NCBI GenBank assembly: GCA_949128115.1
Contig: OX421964.1
Coordinates: forward strand, 3,844,001 to 3,908,000
Direction of reading: 5' to 3'
DNA from: Anaspis maculata
Taxonomy: Eukaryota > Arthropoda > Insecta > Coleoptera > Scraptiidae
Length of the DNA stretch: 64,000 nucleotides
Position numbers and translations under genes: made by a program. Under the pieces are notes generated by a model. The model did not search any database. It was not told where the DNA came from and was given only the letters and a program-made list of their open reading frames with translations. Positions 1-14,400 of the stretch are shown in pieces (within the stretch, counting starts at the first letter, position 1; each line of letters opens with the position of its first letter).

Positions 1-745
1 GTTTACTGGGGGCTCGGAACGACACAAAGGGACATAATAGGGGCCAGTACCTGAGGCTCCAAAGTAAAAAAAGATAGAAAGGGGCTCAATAGTGTTCCGA
101 AACTGCCAAGAAAATACAAAGAGGGCATAATACGGTACCTACCTCAAGACAGAAGCGGGGCTCCGATTGACACAGCAAGACATAATGGGTCGCTAGAACT
201 CCAAAACATGAGAAAAGTGAGCATGAGGGGGCTCGCATTTTCCGAAAACCACAGAAAACATGAGGGGACTCATCATCAAAATGACACATAAACACACAAA
301 AAGGCCTATTGAAGCTCCGATTGACAAAGCAAGGCATTATGGGGGCGCCCGAGAGGGTGCACTATAGGACTAGAAACATAAAAAGATACAAGGGGGTTCA
401 TCAGGGCCTTACACAACACCACATGAAGACACGAGGGGGATTATCAGGTTTCAAAACGACAAATACAGACAAAGGGGGTCCGTTGCATCTTCGATAAACG
501 TAGTGGCCCAGATTGACCCAGCAAGAAAGAATTGGGACCGGCAGGGTTCCAAAGCAAAAGAAGATACAAGGGGGCTTAATAGAGTTTAGAGCTTCACATG
601 GGAACACAAGAAGGTCATCGAGGGGGTTATCAGGATTCTTAAAACCACTATGGAAAAACAAAGTTTAAGACACAAGTAGGCATAAGGGCCTTGCTAGTTC
701 CGAGAAACCACAGGAAAACACAAGGGGGCCAGTTGAGGGACAAAA
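1..745. repeat. Degenerate tandem repeat array (purine-rich)
   Basis: The stretch is made of diverged units in which short phrases such as ACACAAGGGGG, GACACAAA, GGGGGCTC and CATAATAGGGG recur every few tens of bases. Units vary in length and sequence, so this is an old, imperfect minisatellite-like array. Open frames here on both strands end randomly and show no domain. It runs off the left edge. It may lie in a GGCX intron or beyond that gene. Confidence 0.6.
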
Positions 746-789
746 AGACACAAACTGGTCAACTAGAGTCCCAGAATTATAACAACTCC

Positions 790-895
790 TAGCGTCAAGT
801 TGTTCTGGCATCACGTTGTCCTGGCGTCAATTTGTCCCGCGGCAAGTTGTCCTGCGTCAAGTTGGGCGGTGTCAAGTTGTCCTGTTCGCTTCAAG
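790..895. repeat. Short minisatellite, unit near GTCAAGTTGTCCTG
   Basis: About six imperfect copies of a 14-18 bp unit (GCGTCAAGTTGTCCTG and variants) lie in tandem. No gene is visible around it. Confidence 0.75.
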
Positions 896-2095
896 ACACC
901 AGGAAAATGGTGAAAACCTCAGTTATCCTTCCGAAGAGATCTAGCTTTTTACAGGGTATGATTTTGTAGACTCTATTTGCTTGAGACATAGCACTAGCAG
1001 TATTAATGCAAATCGAATCTGGGCGACAATCTCACGTGTTATCTCACCCCATAAAATAGAAAAATTTAACCCCTTTCGCACGACAGAGAGTTTATAAGCA
1101 TCAAAAAGGAGTAAATACTCATTTTTTCTGTAAATTATTTGATCGATAATTGGAATCATGGCTATAATTTTAAAATACCAAGACAATACTCAGTGAACAG
1201 TCTCTCTCTCTTTCTCTAAGTACAACTAAATAATCGAGATTTCTTTTCGTACAAAAGAAAATGGGCTAGAAAAAGAAAGGGTTATAATTGAAAATCGACG
1301 AGGTCTTCAAGACTAATTATGCAGGGAATTGAAACTCAAGTGCGTTAAGAAACTGTTTCACCAATAATAGCTCTGCAAAATTAGGGAGAATGCGAAACGG
1401 AATTAAATTGGAAGGGTTGAGTTGATTAATCGTAGGGTTTTGCACGTAATTAGGGTATACTCTTCTTTCAGAAACGAAATGTGAACTTTAATTAACTAAT
1501 CATCGTCAGATGGTTTCAGGACGCCTGGAAACTATGTAACGAATAATCAAGATAAACTTAATTAAATTAGGGATGATTGATTAATTCGTAATAAAGGTGA
1601 GGTGTGGTGTTAATAATAACTTTGTTTATTTTTCAACATTTATTAAAATCATCCCCTTTCAAAGAACTGAGGTTACTAGCATGACAGGAGTACTAAAGCA
1701 TGACTGGGGAAAAATTAGGGAAGTTGAAAATTTATCCGAATTACCTAGATTAAAGCAATTGAAAATCCACGGCACAACAAATATACACAACGTAGGGTCC
1801 ATAATGGTATTACAGCTAATTATTTAATTTAGGGGAAGGGAGTTTCCTCGAGGGTTTCCTTACAGTACCTACATACATAATTTTCAAGGCACCCTGTATT
1901 TTCAGTGGATTGGATGATACTCAGGATTAGCTGATAATAGTGAGAATTGGAATTGGTTTCCGCAATTTTGATTGAATGACAGTTTTCATTTGGAGGTGGA
2001 ATCTTTGGAAAAATACAATGCATATACCTACATCTAGATAGGTAACAAAATTAAATGAATATTTGCTATTGGTATTATATTTGATTGGGACTCAC
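896..2095. other. AT-rich non-coding stretch, no gene recognised
   Basis: Short open frames are present but none has a recognisable domain. I searched the minus strand for the next gamma-carboxylase exon, expected directly after the exon ending at 2096, and saw none. The stretch is therefore most simply the next GGCX intron, with the remaining exons left of the window. Confidence 0.5.
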
Positions 2096-2400
2096 TTTGG
2101 TGATGGAATGGGAATACGGCAGGAAAGCTTGCATCCCACAATGCCCCAGCAAAAGCGCCACGACCAGTCGATGTCTCCATCCAATAACCTTCGGCAATTC
2201 GAATCGTAAATCCTCATTACCGCCGCAGCTCTTGGTTTGGCGGTGGAATTGCTCGCTATAAATACACGCATCACTCGTCCTCATGTTGGCTTCTTCGCCT
2301 TCACCTCCACTCTTTGCAAACAAAAGAGCGCACAATTTCCTAGGCCAGTTTTCCTCGCAAAATAACGGCATCGTTGCCAGACAAACGTACGGGAACATCC
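2096..2400 (-). CDS. GGCX: GGCX coding exon 5
   Basis: 305 bp between a poly-pyrimidine/TTTGCAG acceptor at 2401-2402 and a GTGAGT donor at 2095. It continues the frame as GMFPYVCLATMPLFC, EENWPRKL and ends AFLPYSHSITK. These are conserved landmarks before the lumenal domain. The following exons are not in the window. Confidence 0.93.
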
Positions 2401-5400
2401 CTGCAAAAAAATTAGGTAGATAGGTAGTTGTAACGGACTGGGAGTGTATACAGGTGTCCAGAAAATGGCGGAAAAACTCTGTAGCACGTTGTAGAGGACC
2501 TTTTGGGATATTTCGGAAAAATGATTGAAAAATCTTCGACTTTCATTTTTGAAGCCCCCAAAGGGTTAAAAACTACTCCGAATAAAAATTTTTTTAGTTT
2601 CTGACTCACCCTGTAAATGAAAGAAGATTCAATACACATCCAGTGGTAGATATTTCTTTCTCATCATTCTGCCGTCAACAGTAAACTGAAATCTTTTGAA
2701 TTGACAAAACTGGAAGGGTCCCCTTGACCCTTGATAACCCCGAAAATGAAAGTCGAAGAATTTTTTTATCATTTCTCCAGAACTCCCTGAAGGGTCCCTA
2801 GGTATTACAGAGTTTTTCCGCCATTTTCTGGACACCCTATAGAATGTAAGTATAGCCGAATTTGTCTGCCGTACCTCAAAATAAATATAGTTCGTTCAAC
2901 CCTAGTATGATTCTAGCAAAGATTCTAGTTGACTGGGAGTGTTGTCACGCGACGCATTATTGGGAACGAAAAATTCAGGAGAACTAGAATCACACTGGGG
3001 TTGAACGAACTATAGTACCAAAGTGGATATAGCATGGAAGGTTCTAGGTTTTAACATTCAAATTTTTCTCTAATTCTAACTTCCCACCCGGAGGGACGTT
3101 TCAAACAAAAATTTCTATAGGACCCTGGACTAGTAAGTCGAGAAAATTTTGGGATGAAACAACAGATTTTTCCATCTCTCGCTCAAAATCGCGGCACGCA
3201 AGATGAATATATCGGAGCGAAACTTATTTTCTATCCTCTCTTCTTACCGATGCTGAACAGACGCGAGTTCATGAGATGAAAAGAAGCGCAAAACACCATC
3301 GCCACCGGCCGGGTCAGTTCGATGAGCATCCAGAATCCGATGGTCAGGTCCAGCAGGAAACCGAACCAGTGCACTATCAGGTGGTCGATTTGCGGGGCGT
3401 CCAGGAAGATCCTGAAGGGGAAAAAGACCCAGTGCGAGCCCAGATCGGTCATGCCGTAGCCGTCGAGCCATTCGTGGTCGGTTTTCTTCAGTCCGGCCAG
3501 GAAGTAGAGCATGAAGAACTGGAATTTCAGGATGAAGTAGTTCCAGTAGGGCACGTGGGCGTTGTTTTTTCTTTTGTCGAGGATTCCATCGACGGAACTG
3601 TACAACAGAAAAAGAAATCAACTTGAATGTATCCTAAGGCTGCAATTAACCCGATATGTAAATACTTGGTCTTAGTCTAGGTCCAGTTCTTGAATAATAT
3701 CTTGATGACTATTTTACTTTGTGGAAACCTAATAAATTATTAGGTACAACAATAATGTTTCGCTCTACAAGCCATCTAGGCTTTTGGCTGACTTCTCTTT
3801 TATACCTACTCATCAAATTGGAGGCCAATAGTTCAAAGTAAAATTCCGAACCACGGATGACTAATGAAGATTATGAGCATTCATTCCAGAAAAGTCTCCT
3901 TGGTCTGCAATTCTGCATACTCGAGAGACTTGGCCACAGTCTAGCCGAATAGGGGTTGCATGTGTCTCCAAAGAGTCCAACGACAGTGCGTTGTTGTGAT
4001 AATCACCCATCTGAATTCGCACACCCCTATGTGTTGCTTGACTTCTGCGATCGAAGCCAATCCCGTACGGAAAAATACTACTGAAAACTACAGAAAAAAA
4101 CTACTTGGAAACTACTGAAATTGCCAGTAGTTTCCAAGTAGTATTTTGGACCTACTACTGCAGTAGTACGACTACAGCCAGTAGTAACTACTCCCAGTAG
4201 TATTTTGGACCTACTACTGCAGTAGTACGACTACAGCCAGTAGTAACTACTCCCAGTAGTATTTTGGACCTACTACTGCAGTAGTACGACTACAGCCAGT
4301 AGTAACTACTCCCAGTAACATTTTGGACCTACTACTGCAGTAGTACGACTACAGCCAGTGGTAACCACTGGAAGTAGTACGTACGACTAGCAGTACCTGA
4401 CAACTACTGTCAGTAGTCCTCTGTAGTAGCCCCCTGCCAGTGGTGCGTAGGTAGGTAGGTAGGTATAGGTATCTGTAACAATAACCGTGAATGTAATATA
4501 ACAATAACAATGTGTTGGAACACTGATGCCATCCCATCGCATCTCAATCTATTTAGTCTAGGCAAGGTAAATTTCTCTATTCAAGCCTGTTTTTCAGAGT
4601 TCAAATAAACGGACACCTTTCAAAAATCGACTGTGTGGCATTATCCTTGATCCTGACGAACTCCCATATTATAATACTTTGAGGTATATAGGGGTAGGTA
4701 CTTACCACTCACAACCAGCACATTTTCTCATATCTAAGCAAAAATCTTCAATTTTTCCCATAACACTTCTTATGATCAATTTCTAATGATTACCGGGAGC
4801 ACACACAGCATACATACTTATAAATAAAATGTAGAACATTGTACTTCATCAAATAATTACACATTAGACCAGGAAACGGTAAACTTTCATTTCGAACGAG
4901 TTTGGCTTGAACTAACGCAGGAGCAGAAGGAAACGGTTGACAGTTAAAGTTTTCCTGTCAGTGCTGCCAACGTGGCAACTTATCCCCAGATTTGTGAATG
5001 AGGCAATAATGAGATAAAACCATGGTGAAGAATCATGGAAAATATAATAAATTGCTAGAGAAGAGAGGTTCTAAACACCCAATAAAAATTTCGATGCCCA
5101 TTTATTACACTAGGTTGTGAATGTTTAACTGCGAAGGGTGATCGATACTTTTGAATTCCGTGGTTGTTGTATTGATGTTGGCGCTCTGTCTGTCAAGTCA
5201 ATGACAGCGTCGAAAACTGTGACTGTGTATTTGGGCCTCGGGGCCTCCTCCTCGCACCTCAAAGTGCAACGTGTAAGTGCAACACGTCAAACAGATGATT
5301 ATTAATCCATGAAAAACAAAACAAGAGGTTGCAAGTTGAAATATAATGAATAAGCGAAGAGAGCCTTATGAGTATAAATGCGTATAATTTACACTGATAA

Positions 5401-8400
5401 ATTGTATTTACCTACTTGTGAATTCTGTGAAAAATGGTAACCTACTTAATATTTTTTGGAAAATATCTGTGTTTTATTCACTAACCAATATACGTTATTT
5501 AATGTAGGTACCTATTCGCAAAAGTAATTTCTATCAGTAGTTGAATAATGAAACTACTTAGTAAAGAATAGTCCTCAGTAGTAAACACACCAGTGATTTT
5601 AGTAGTTTTAGTAGTCACTCCGAGTTAACTACTGAACTCTACTAAATCTCTCAGTAGTTGACTACTGAAAACTACTTAACAGATATTGATCAAGTAGTAG
5701 TTTTAAGTAGTTACTACAGAAAACTACTGATCAATTAGTGCTAAAGTAGTCAACTACTACAGAAAACTATTAGCGATGTAGTAGTTTTGAGTAGTTCACT
5801 ATTGAAAACTACTGGTCAACTACTGGTTTTCAGTAGTTTTTTTCCGTACGGGATAAGCGAGATGTCTTACTGTACGACGCTTCGTGAAGACTTGAGTGCC
5901 ATTTTTGTAAGAACTGTAACAGCAACGCCAACGTTAGTACGTGTAGAAGTTTGGACGTGTAGGTCTTTCATGTGTTCATGCTTTTGTCATGTTTTCGGTT
6001 TCACGCATGAAATGTACAGGTCCAAACTTCGACAGTAACGTTAGCGTTGCTGTTACATTTCTAGACAAACAAGCCATCATACACCAAGATTAACCCCTTT
6101 TGGAAACGAGACTAATACAATGTATAATCTTATATTGATGTACCTACCTACCTACGATTGGGATCAAAATATTCCATACGGTAATAGTATAAATTCGACG
6201 TCTGCCAGTTTCCTGGCAATAAAAATACCTTATTATGTACTTATCGTGTTCTTAGGGAACTTTAAAAGGCAATCCGCCGTTATGGGGGTTGATATGATAA
6301 GATACGATTTTTGAGAAGGGTGTACATTTTAGGCTATCTACTTGTAAGCATAGCAGTGCGAAATATTTCGATCGTACCCTGTATCTACTCACTCACCTGG
6401 AAGGATCAACAGGTGAAGAGCTAGGTGAGTGGGTGTATCAAATAAGGTGATGAAGAACAAAATAAACTTACAAGAAGTGGTTGGCTGATGATCCCGAGAG
6501 GAGGATAGTGACGATTCCATAGAGGTAGCTGTGGTTGTTCCAGAATGATTTGTCTAGAAGAAGGATGTACCAATACGGACCACCGAAAAGGAGAGTGCTA
6601 AGATGGAACTTGTATCCTAGCATGATGCCGAAAGCTCCTGGAAAATGTTATTATCAATTTTTTTGCTGAATAGTATTTCCCTGGAAATCAACTATAGTGT
6701 AAGATTAGGAATCTTATCATCTGAAGTCTATAAAATTAGTATGCAACCAGACGGCGTGACGTCATTTCCATCGCTTATGATGACATAATATATTCTGTAA
6801 TTGTTACAAGTTGAATTCGAGAGAACACGTGGTCCTTCTGGGCCATTTAGGTACAGTGTTCCGAGTTGCGAAGAAGGTTCTTTACTGCGTTCGTCGTGCA
6901 CCAAAAACAGTCGTGTGACAAACTTTGTCCTATCTAAACTCGTATAAGAATATAAATACTATTAAATCTTCGTTCTTCAAAATGAGAGAAAGCTCGAATT
7001 TCTTATAGATTTGGAGTCACCCGCATTTGGCGGGTCGAAAATAATCCGAAAGTGAATAGAGCAAGGCCGTGAAAGTCGAAGAATTATGCGAATATTCAGA
7101 GCCAAGTGATCATCGAAAGATATCGCTTGGTTATTTAATTCATACGTGAGAACCAAGCAAAGTTCTACAACACGATTCACTTTATACAGCCCGCCACTCA
7201 CGAATTCTTTGTTGCACGACGTTCGAGAAAATGGTGGAAACATTATGCGGTAGCATCCAAGCGCATCCGCCAATAGACCTGGTTCGCCCATCGGCCTGCT
7301 TCATCGACGTGGCCGGGGTCTGTGAGCGAACAGTTTTGATCCATTTTGAGGAAGCTGAGTTGAAACACGTAGATGCTGCGTCGCGAGTCGCGACCCATCT
7401 GGAGGTCGTAGAGTTGAAGCCCTTCGATGATGAGTCCCAACCCAACCCACTTGGACGATGCTGAGTCGAAACCCCGGCTGATGCACCTCAGCCTACCTGG
7501 AGAATGTTGAGTTGGAGTCCTTCAGATATGCGTTTTGATCCCCTTGGGGAAGCTGAGCTGAGATCCTTCTTGGAAGAGTTTTGATCCGCCTAGAGGCTGA
7601 CGAGCTGTTACCCTTTGAGTTGCAACCCACCTCTAGGATGTAGTGACAAAGCCCTTGGATGTTGTGTCTTGATCCGCTTCCGGGAGTCGAATCAAAACCC
7701 CTTGACGAGTTCCAATCTTTCGTCAGGTAGTTGTGCTGAGGCGCCTCCGGTGCTGAGTTTCGATCCATCTCCAAATCATAGAGTTGAGATCCGTTGATGT
7801 TTTTCGATCCCCCTCCAGGATGCTAAGTTGCGATCCTTCGACGAAGAGATTTAACCCACCTCGAGGATGTAGAGTTGAAATCCCTGAATGATCCAGGCCC
7901 GATAGAAGCAAGTTCTTTTGTTTCGGTATCTCTTGTAGCGGAGTGGTGACCTCGGCGAGCGGGGGGGGGGGGTTGGTCTTGATGAGTTGGGATTGGTGCT
8001 CACGATTGAGCTTTGGTAGAGATGGGCTGATGTTGGAAATGTTGTATCTTTCATATTACGCGCCATATCATTTATCACTGATGTATGTTGGTAATTCTGT
8101 GTAGGTACTGAAAATGTAGTATGTAGTACATATTTAATTATTTAACCACACACTAGAGATGTGCGATATCGATACTTTTTGGATAAGTATTCGATACTGA
8201 GTATTCGTTACTGTAACTGATACTTTTACCAGTATCACACTCACCGCTCATACCCGTTACTTGTATCTATGAGTAGTCAAATGACTCAAATGCTCGATGA
8301 TGTAATCAAAATCGAGTATCGAAACAAAATAATATTAATTTTTGAGTTGACTTGGGTATAGGCCCTATACATAGGCTGCAATAGGATCTTGAGCATTTGA

Positions 8401-11400
8401 GCAATGACGCGTTGAGCGACAGCACTGAGAGCAGATAGAGATTCCCATCAATTTATTATCTTGAGTAGATATGGGTATACCTACCATTGAACAATTTGCG
8501 CGTTTTGGTCTGATTTCGTTTTGCAATCTGCATCAGGATAAGGTAGCAATCTTGCACAAGATGAATCATACTCATTGTAGCTATCCCAAAAAGATAAAAT
8601 AATCCAAATTCCTCTGATTACCGATTCGTTCTCCCAAGGGTAGAGGAAAAGGGGTACCTAAGTACCTACTGAAGATCACGCTACAATATCGTGTACACCA
8701 GTAACACCAGGTAGGTAGGTTTCTATATATCATTTTCAATTAACCCAAACACAATCAAAATCAAGTCAAATTGTTAATTAAATTGAGTAGGTAATAGGTA
8801 TGTAGACCAAGACTATGTAAGTATAGACAATACAAATAGAAAAGACACATGTCGTCACGGATTTTTACGGTTGCGTAGGAACCAGGTGAGTCCATCATTC
8901 AAAACAAGGTTGGCTGATTTTTGATGCCCCAATATCCGTGATGACGGTGGTGATAACATATGGTCTTCTCTATTTGTATTGTCTATACCTATATGCTTCA
9001 TGCTCCACTTCATCTCCGATATATCAGCAGAGTGGTGTAATTGAGCAATAATTACTAACAGTAATGATCAACTCTTTTATTTATCGTACGTCCCTACTGG
9101 CCGACAGTGGCAATAGAAGTGTGTTACATATTTATTCTAAGCAAGGCGTTCAGCATAGCTCGCGCGCCTCGAAGAGGGAGAGGAACAACATACTTAAATA
9201 GGGGTGTCACGGATTAACTTTTATGATGTCTGCATTCTCACGTGTCTCGAACCCACAAATACACTTTTATAAAAATATAGGTTCTCAGACCTAATAAGCT
9301 AGCATGTGGATACATTTTTGATTCACTTATTTAACAATTTATTTCATAGAAATCCAACACGCCCCCTCAAAAATGGAGCCTTAATTAAAAACTTCTCAAA
9401 CAGTGAGTAAAAATTAGCTTAACAACACTACTTAAAAATTATGTCTTCATAATCAGTTGCATTACATCGCAATCTGTTCACTTTTGCCTGGGGTAAATAC
9501 TTGAAGAATTGGTCCAACATTTGTTGCAAAGGATCGGGAAAAACCCCGGCGAAAAACCACGATCAGACCAATGGATGTTGATGTCTTCCACTCTGTGCTT
9601 CTGCACTTCGTAATCCAAGTTTTGCTCGGATTGGCAAAAACTTCACCGGTGCCAGCATCTTCGTGAAGACGTCAGCCAACTGTTGCTCTGTCGGAAGATA
9701 TTCAAGCATTATTATTTGTTTCTCTATTTGCTCACGTGTGAAGTGATATTTGATATCGATGTGCTTCGTTCTTTTATGATTGGTTGGACTTGTGGCAATT
9801 GCAAGACAGCTTTGATTGTCTTCATAAATCAGAATGGGGTTTGTTAAATGCCAATTCATGCTTCTGAGAATTGAGCGCAACCAAAGAGCTTCTCGTACAC
9901 CTTCATAGAGAGCCATGTATTCGGCTTCTGTGGAGGATGTAGCCACAGTTGTTTGTCTCTTTGTGCTCCAAGTGACCGTGCAATTGTTAAAAAATTGAAA
10001 TAAGTACCCCGTGGTACTTCGACGAGTCATTTCGTCGCTACCCCAGTCTGCATCCACAAATCCAGTAATTATTCGACTGTAATCACTTCTCACGTAAGTC
10101 AATTTCAATGTGAGTGAGCCCTTGATATATCTGAGTATTCTTTTCAAGCATCTCCACAGTTCAACATTATTTTTCGTTTGATATCTACTCAGCATATTGA
10201 GGGCTGCACTTATATCGGGACGTGTGCATAGCACTGCGTACATGAGGCACCCTATTAAGTTTTTACACGGTGCGTCATAATAAACATCGAAATTCAGCTC
10301 TACGTAATCTAGTTTCAATGGTAGCGGAGTTTGTACGCTTTTGCAGTCACTCATGTTAAATTTATTTAGTACTGATTTTAAATATGAAATTTGGTCGATT
10401 GACACTTGATTTTCTGTGCGTTCAATCTTGATGCCTAAAAATAATTTCATGTCATTCAAATCGACCATGTCAAAGTTCTTCATTGAGTAGGTTTTAAAAT
10501 TAGTCATCGTGCTCGCTCTGCGTGTAAAAATTAATAAATCATCGACATATAAAAGGAGCCAAATATTATTGTCGATATGGCCGTTATCTAAAAAGTAAAA
10601 GCAGCGGTCAACTTCAGAATTTTTAAAATTTCTTTGTTTCATTATTTGATCAAATCGTTCAAACCAACAACGGGCTGATTGTTTAAGGCCATAGAGAGAT
10701 TTGTTTAATTTACACACTTGACCGGTTTGCGCTTTTACGCCTTCAGGAACTTCCATAAAGATTTCTTCTTTCAAAATCCCATTCAAAAATGCAGTTTTAA
10801 CGTCCATGTGATGAACTAGCAACTCAAATTGGTTAGCAAAGGCAAGTAGGAGCCGGAATGTTGAAATCCTTGCAACAGGTGCAAAGGTTTCATCATAGTC
10901 GACTAAAAATCTCTGACTGAAGCCCTTTGCTACTAGGCGTGCTTTATACCTCACTGTATTACCGTGCTCATCATTCTTTACTGCAAAAACCCAGCGACAA
11001 CCAACAACATTTTTTGTTCGGAGGTCTCGGTACTATTACCCACGTCTGATTCGTTTTCAACGATTTTAATTCGTCTTTTATGGCTTGCTCCCACTTTAAA
11101 CGATCATCCATACCTTTTATTTCAGCATACGAATCTGGTATATTGACCATCAGCAACGTACTAGCACACATTAGGTATGTGCTAAAAATATTCATGTCTC
11201 TGTATGGATCGTCGCTATAAGTGCGTTTGGGACGTTTGCTTAATGTTTCGCTCTTGCGCGTGGCTGGGTTATTACTTTCGGGCAAATTTAAGGATTTCTT
11301 TCGACTTGGCGCATTGCTCTTCTCATTCTCAGAGGTTTCAGATTCCGATGAGATCTCCTTTTCATCTGTTTTCATCAACCCAGATTTACTACCGAGTATC

Positions 11401-14400
11401 TCCTGCATTGCCTCCATTTTCCGAGTATCACGACCCGCTTTTTCATCAGAGGCGGATCTCGTCCTTGCACGAGTATCCCTGCCCTCTTGTATACCACCAG
11501 AGGCGGATCTCATCTTTTTCTGAGTATCACGGCCCTTTGGTTTTTCGTCAGAGGCGGATCTCGTCTTTTCACGAGCATCTCGACCCTCTGGTCCATCCTC
11601 AGCGTCTGATCTCATATGGGGCTGTAGCGGTCTCGCATCCGGAAGGGGGTGCGGCATAACTAATTCCTCGTCTGTTTTAGTGTTTATCGGGTCATTAACC
11701 TCTGGGAATGTGAAGGGCGGTCGCGTGTCTCGATAATTTCGTTCATCTACTATGACATCTCGAGCTATTATAAATTCGTCTTTTTCAGCGACCCATACCT
11801 TATAACCGTTCGCTTCATAACCGACAAGAATACCTCTGAAGGATTTTGGATCAAATCTGTCTGTTCGTGTTTTACTGTGCACGAAGGCCGTCAAACCAAA
11901 AACCTTCAGGTACTTTAATGCGGGCTTTTTGCCGTGCCACAACTCATATGGAGTTTGGTGCGTTTTTAACGCCTTTGTCGGTGATCGATTTATCAAATAA
12001 ACTGCCGTTAAGCAAGCTTCACCCCAAAATGTTTTTGGCAACTTTGCTGCAATGACCATGGCACGAGCTTTTTCTGTTATTGTACGGTTCACTCTCTCTG
12101 AAACGCCATTTTGTGCGGGGGTGTAGCTTACGGTTAGGTGGTATGTTATGCCCTTCTGTGCGCAAAAATCCTTATATTCATTTGAAAGATATTCGCCCCC
12201 GTTATCACAGTAAAGATTTGCGATTTTCAAATTAAAATGAGCTTCGCATTTTGCTACAAAATCTTTGAATACATTAAGCACGTCTGATTTGTATGTTATC
12301 AGATGAATCACAGTGTAATGTGTGAAAGCGTCTATGAATGATACAAAATAGTTTTTGTTATTCAATGTAGGTGGTTTGATTTTTCCACAAACATCAGTAT
12401 GAATGATAAATAATGGTCTTGTGATGTGATCTTTCAACTTCGCTTTTGCAAATGGTAATCGCGCCTGTTTGCCATAAACACAGGCCTCGCATATACCATC
12501 ACTGGGGCGTAAGTTTTCAATGACTTCCACATCTTCAATCATTCGGCAAGTTTTCAATTTGAGAAAATTTTCTCGGCTTATGTGACCAAGGCGCTGATGC
12601 CATAACTCATACTGTTTTGTATCATTCACGCAATTCATCAGGTACGGGTGTCTTTTAAATGTGACCCCAATAATTGAGTCTGGCATCGGCTCACCTGATA
12701 CAATTATTTGGTCCTTGTTCTGGAGCTTGACACCTGTAGGATCAAATATAATTGTCAGGCCGCTTTCCTGAAGTCGGCTGACGGACAACAAATTATGCGG
12801 TACTTCCCTTGAATAAAGGACGTTCTCGAGGCGTCCAGTGAGACCCTGGTCGGTGGTCACTTCGATCATTCCTTTCATTGTTGCGAGAATGGAAGATCCA
12901 GTCTTGGCAACCGAGAGTCGTAAGGGTGGTTTCAGCTCTTCGCAGGTAGTGAAAACATCTGGACAATTCACGATGTGTTCACTAGCGCCGGAATCTAGGA
13001 AGAATCGAATTTCATCACTCGTTCCACTTGTCGTCGTGCAGATATCGGCTTCTCCCAGCATAAAAACAAAACTGCCGCTGTTTTCGTGTGTAGTGGCGGT
13101 TCGTTTGCTGTTTTTAAGGTTTGCAGGGTTCTGGTCCGTTGTGACTGATTTGCCATTATTCGTTTCAAATGGTAACAGTCGCGCTTGAAATGGCCGATTT
13201 TGCCACAATGATGACAGGTTTTCGTGAACCGCTCGTTGCGTTTTATATTTCGGCGTTGGAAGTGATTAGCGTTGAAATTGCGGTATTTCGACGCTTCGGA
13301 GCCTTTTGTTTATTCAAGTGTGATGTTGACGACGTTGTGTGTAAAACTTTTAGACTCGATGCTCGCGTTACTTCCGCGCGGATTTTCACCTCTTGATCAA
13401 GGAGTCGAGTCTTGACGAACGCTAAGTTTAGGTTTGCATCGCTCAGCGTCTCGAGGGCGGTGATGACACCTTCATAGGTAGACGGCATTGTTGTCAACAG
13501 GTGCGCCACTTTGTCCATTTCGTCCATCGTTGCGCCTGCAGCTAGTAGTTCAGCGACAATTTCATCGAACAGCGTGAAATGGGTGGTTAGGACGGTATCA
13601 CCTTCTAATTTTAGCGAAAGGAGTCTCTTGCGGCAGGCAAGCTGCGTCGCGAGACTTTTTCGCTCGTAAATTTCATCGAGGCTGGTGAAGATGTCCCGGG
13701 CATGGACCTTGTCCTGTGCGAATGGTAGCAAGGAGTCGGACAAGTACTCAATGATAGCGTTGCGGGCAGCCGAATTTTTCTTTCGCCAATCAGCATTTGG
13801 CGTTGCCGGAGTTTCGTTGTCCACGACGTGGAGTATCTCCAGTTCGGCCAGGAGTGCCTTGACACGAAATTTCCATATCGCATACTTTTCGCCAGTGAAC
13901 GGTTTGATGTTACGTTTCTGACCTTTGTCCATTTTGCACGGATTGCGGATTGCGATGAGAGTGTCTTTCCACTTGGCAGGAACGCAGGAGCAGTGTCTTT
14001 TCACTTTTGCGGATCACGGATAACAGTTTTTCTTTTTTTTTTGTACTTTCAAGGATGGGCACACACTACTTATTCGCACAATTGTCTACCTGGGCCCATA
14101 ACCTATCAGCAGAGTGGTGTAATTGAGCAATAATTACTAACAGTAATGATCAACTCTTTTATTTATCGTACGTCCCTACTGGCCGACAGTGGCAATAGAA
14201 GTGTGTTACATATTTATTCTAAGCAAGGCGTTCAGCATAGCTCGCGCGCCTCGAAGAGGGAGAGGAACAACATACTTAAATAGGGGTGTCACGGATTAAC
14301 TTTTATGATGTCTGCATTCTCACGTGTCTCGAACCCACAAATACACTTTTATAAAAATATAGGTTCTCAGACCTAATAAGCTAGCATGTGGATACATTTT

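Noticed and set aside
3276..3626. Plus-strand open frame of 116 codons
   Set aside because: It lies opposite the gamma-carboxylase exon 4, whose minus-strand reading has clear conserved motifs and splice sites. The plus frame is a shadow.
4137..4372. CRISPR-like array
   Set aside because: The 59-bp units are contiguous with no unique spacers, and the context is eukaryotic. It is a plain tandem repeat.
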